From Lingula anatina (taxonomy: Eukaryota; Brachiopoda; Lingulata; Lingulida; Lingulidae): a DNA stretch of 64,000 bases. This document shows, in pieces, positions 62,639-64,000 of the stretch (positions within the stretch are counted from its first letter, which is position 1; the number at the start of each line of letters is the position of its first letter). Location: positions 76,862 to 140,861 of the forward strand of contig NW_019775394.1 in assembly GCF_001039355.2 (NCBI RefSeq), in the 5' to 3' direction. The notes below the pieces were generated by a model that was given only the letters and a program-made list of their open reading frames with translations, did not search any database and was not told the origin of the DNA. The position numbers and the translations under genes are program-made.

Positions 62639-64000
62639 CTAGGATGTATTCTGTGCTTTTGGCTTTCCTCTTGTAAAGTGGATTCTGTTTAAATAAAAAA
62701 GAGAACCTAATTTTATGCTCTCAAGTATCTAGATACTCTGTTCTGTATTTAAGTCTGTTCGGTATACAATACACATTTAAAAGACCCCCATCTAAAATTC
62801 AATTTTTGTGTAATTACCCAGGTTCAGATTACACACTGAGTAACCTGGTTTGGAAGCTTAGGGGGGCAATCCACTTAAACAGGTTTTGTTGACTTTTTTT
62901 GCCATTTTCCCTAAATGCTTGAAATGAACTTTCACTTCTTCATTTATTCATCATGAAATACAAATGGTGAAATGTACAGATATTTTTTTTTAACTTTTAT
63001 GATAGATAAAATGTATCCTTTTTCTATACCAAATATCAAATTCTGTTTGGGGAACAAACTTCATTACCACTACATGTATGAGCCTCTGTGCTTGATTTCC
63101 AACGTCAATTGTTTTAATGCAACTCATGCAATTTAAATTGAAGAAAAAATTGTGCCCTCTATGCCTTTATGCAAATACAAGAAAAATAAAAGTCTTGTTA
63201 AATCTTCAAAAGGCGTATGCAATATCAGGTGTTTTTAAAATAATCCTTATTCTACTTACCTGGAAGCTATTCACAGTGTTATACCTGTGGCCCTCTTGGG
63301 CATCTGTGGCATTCATTGTGTTGCTGTATTCCTGAGGATCAAGAAGCTGTAAAAGGAGGAGGCATAATTCTAATATTATACAATGCATTAAAATTTTACA
63401 AGACTCTTCATGCTAGCAATAGGGTTTCTAAATATCCAAAGCGCAACCAAATATTTCATTTAGATAAGTACAAAATTCTAAATGAGCATTCATGAATATC
63501 AAAATGTGGAAATCTAATCAAAATGTTCCACGTTTAATTAATAACAAGTATAACTTCAACATATATCTCTTACAGAGACAGTTATCTCTTTCTGCTCCAG
63601 TGCATATTTCTTACCAATTCGTCAGCACATCTTATAGGTTCAGATGTAGTTGACATTCTATCCTCTTCAGAACCCCCGACAAACCTTTTGGTCTTCAATA
63701 TCCCCCCTTTGTTATTACTGTAGCCTTGAGGGAAAGAAGACATCATAATTGCCTCACTGGACTGAAACCTGCGTGGATTGCGTGGAGACTCAGGTGGGCT
63801 TGGAACCATGGACAATGCATGGTGGGATTGGCTAAAGTTACTCAGATTCCTCCTGGGAGGCGGAATTGGGGTGTGAGAGGCTGAAGAAGGCCATTTTTTG
63901 TGGCTCATAGGTGGAGTCATGCTGATAGAAACATTGATTCCAAAATCCTGGGACTGATGCTGAGGAGAGCGTGATGGTGTCTGAGGTGGCGTTTGCCAGC
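62579..64000 (-). CDS. 3' part of an unidentified Pro/Ser-rich protein gene (partial)
   Basis: Three minus-strand exons are inferred: 63615-64000 (entering from the right edge), 63260-63346 and 62579-62638. The first two have good signals: donor TTG/GTAAGA, acceptor TTTTACAG and donor CAG/GTAAGT. All junctions are phase 0. The joined peptide of about 176 visible residues is rich in Pro, Ser, Arg and Gln, with WQTPPQTPSRSPQHQ, MTPPMSHKKW, PIPPPRRN and VPSPPESPRNPRR. These look like SP/TP phosphorylation and SH3-type proline motifs in a disordered region. It ends in an acidic-hydrophobic segment, LDLVDCELLDLL, that could be a short interaction or activation motif. No family is recognised. Confidence 0.65.
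63260..63346 (-). CDS. Internal exon of the right-edge gene (29 codons)
   Basis: It is bounded by TTTTACAG and CAG/GTAAGT on the minus strand, phase 0 at both ends. It encodes LLDPQEYSNTMNATD and then EGHRYNTVNSFQ. Confidence 0.65.
63615..64000 (-). CDS. Pro/Ser-rich exon of the right-edge gene (partial)
   Basis: It is open from the window edge to a strong GTAAGA donor (CAC CTT-type context on the plus strand at 63611-63616). There are no stops across 128 codons. An internal Met at 63918-63920 is unlikely to be the start, because the frame is open and similar in composition upstream of it. Confidence 0.7.

Overview
The window is AT-rich nuclear DNA from an invertebrate animal. Genes are split by GT-AG introns, intergenic and intronic spans are long, and microsatellites, small foldback elements and retrotransposon remnants are scattered throughout. 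Two genes point to a lophotrochozoan (mollusc, annelid, brachiopod or relative). One is a secreted precursor with the architecture of the molluscan FMRFamide precursor: two cysteines after the signal peptide, then LRF-amide units, then many MRF-amide units. The other is a complete Alx paired-class homeobox gene. The species cannot be named from the sequence.

Layout. 3.9-11.9 kb (+): a seven-exon gene for a small, acidic, disordered protein with an N-terminal MGC lipidation motif. All its introns are phase 1 and its internal exons are multiples of three. 14.8-15.5 kb (+): a single-exon mucin-like, probably GPI-anchored threonine-rich protein. 15.5-22.6 kb: no confident gene; a repeated pair of short elements and a fragment resembling a Cys-loop receptor. 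22.6-28.9 kb (+): the FMRFamide-type precursor gene, with a candidate CRE/TATA promoter, a signal-peptide exon and one large peptide exon. About 30.1-30.3 kb (+): a possible terminal exon of an unidentified gene. 31-45.8 kb: no recognisable gene. 45.8-46.0 kb (-): a possible single-pass micropeptide, arranged head to head with Alx. 46.4-59.3 kb (+): Alx in four coding exons, with a 9.6 kb intron inside the homeobox; that intron holds a decayed LINE 3' end. 62.6-64.0 kb (-): the 3' exons of an unidentified Pro/Ser-rich protein that runs off the right edge.

The genes do not form one pathway. The FMRFamide-type precursor supplies amidated neuropeptides, Alx is a developmental transcription factor, and the lipidated acidic protein and the mucin are likely surface or membrane-associated proteins. 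The most striking features are the expanded YMRF-amide array (13 KR-flanked YMRF copies, one YMHF variant, one extended SNYMRF copy and three AYLRF copies, plus an RL-amide-like site) and the cassette-like exon structure of the lipidated protein, which could give many isoforms without changing frame.
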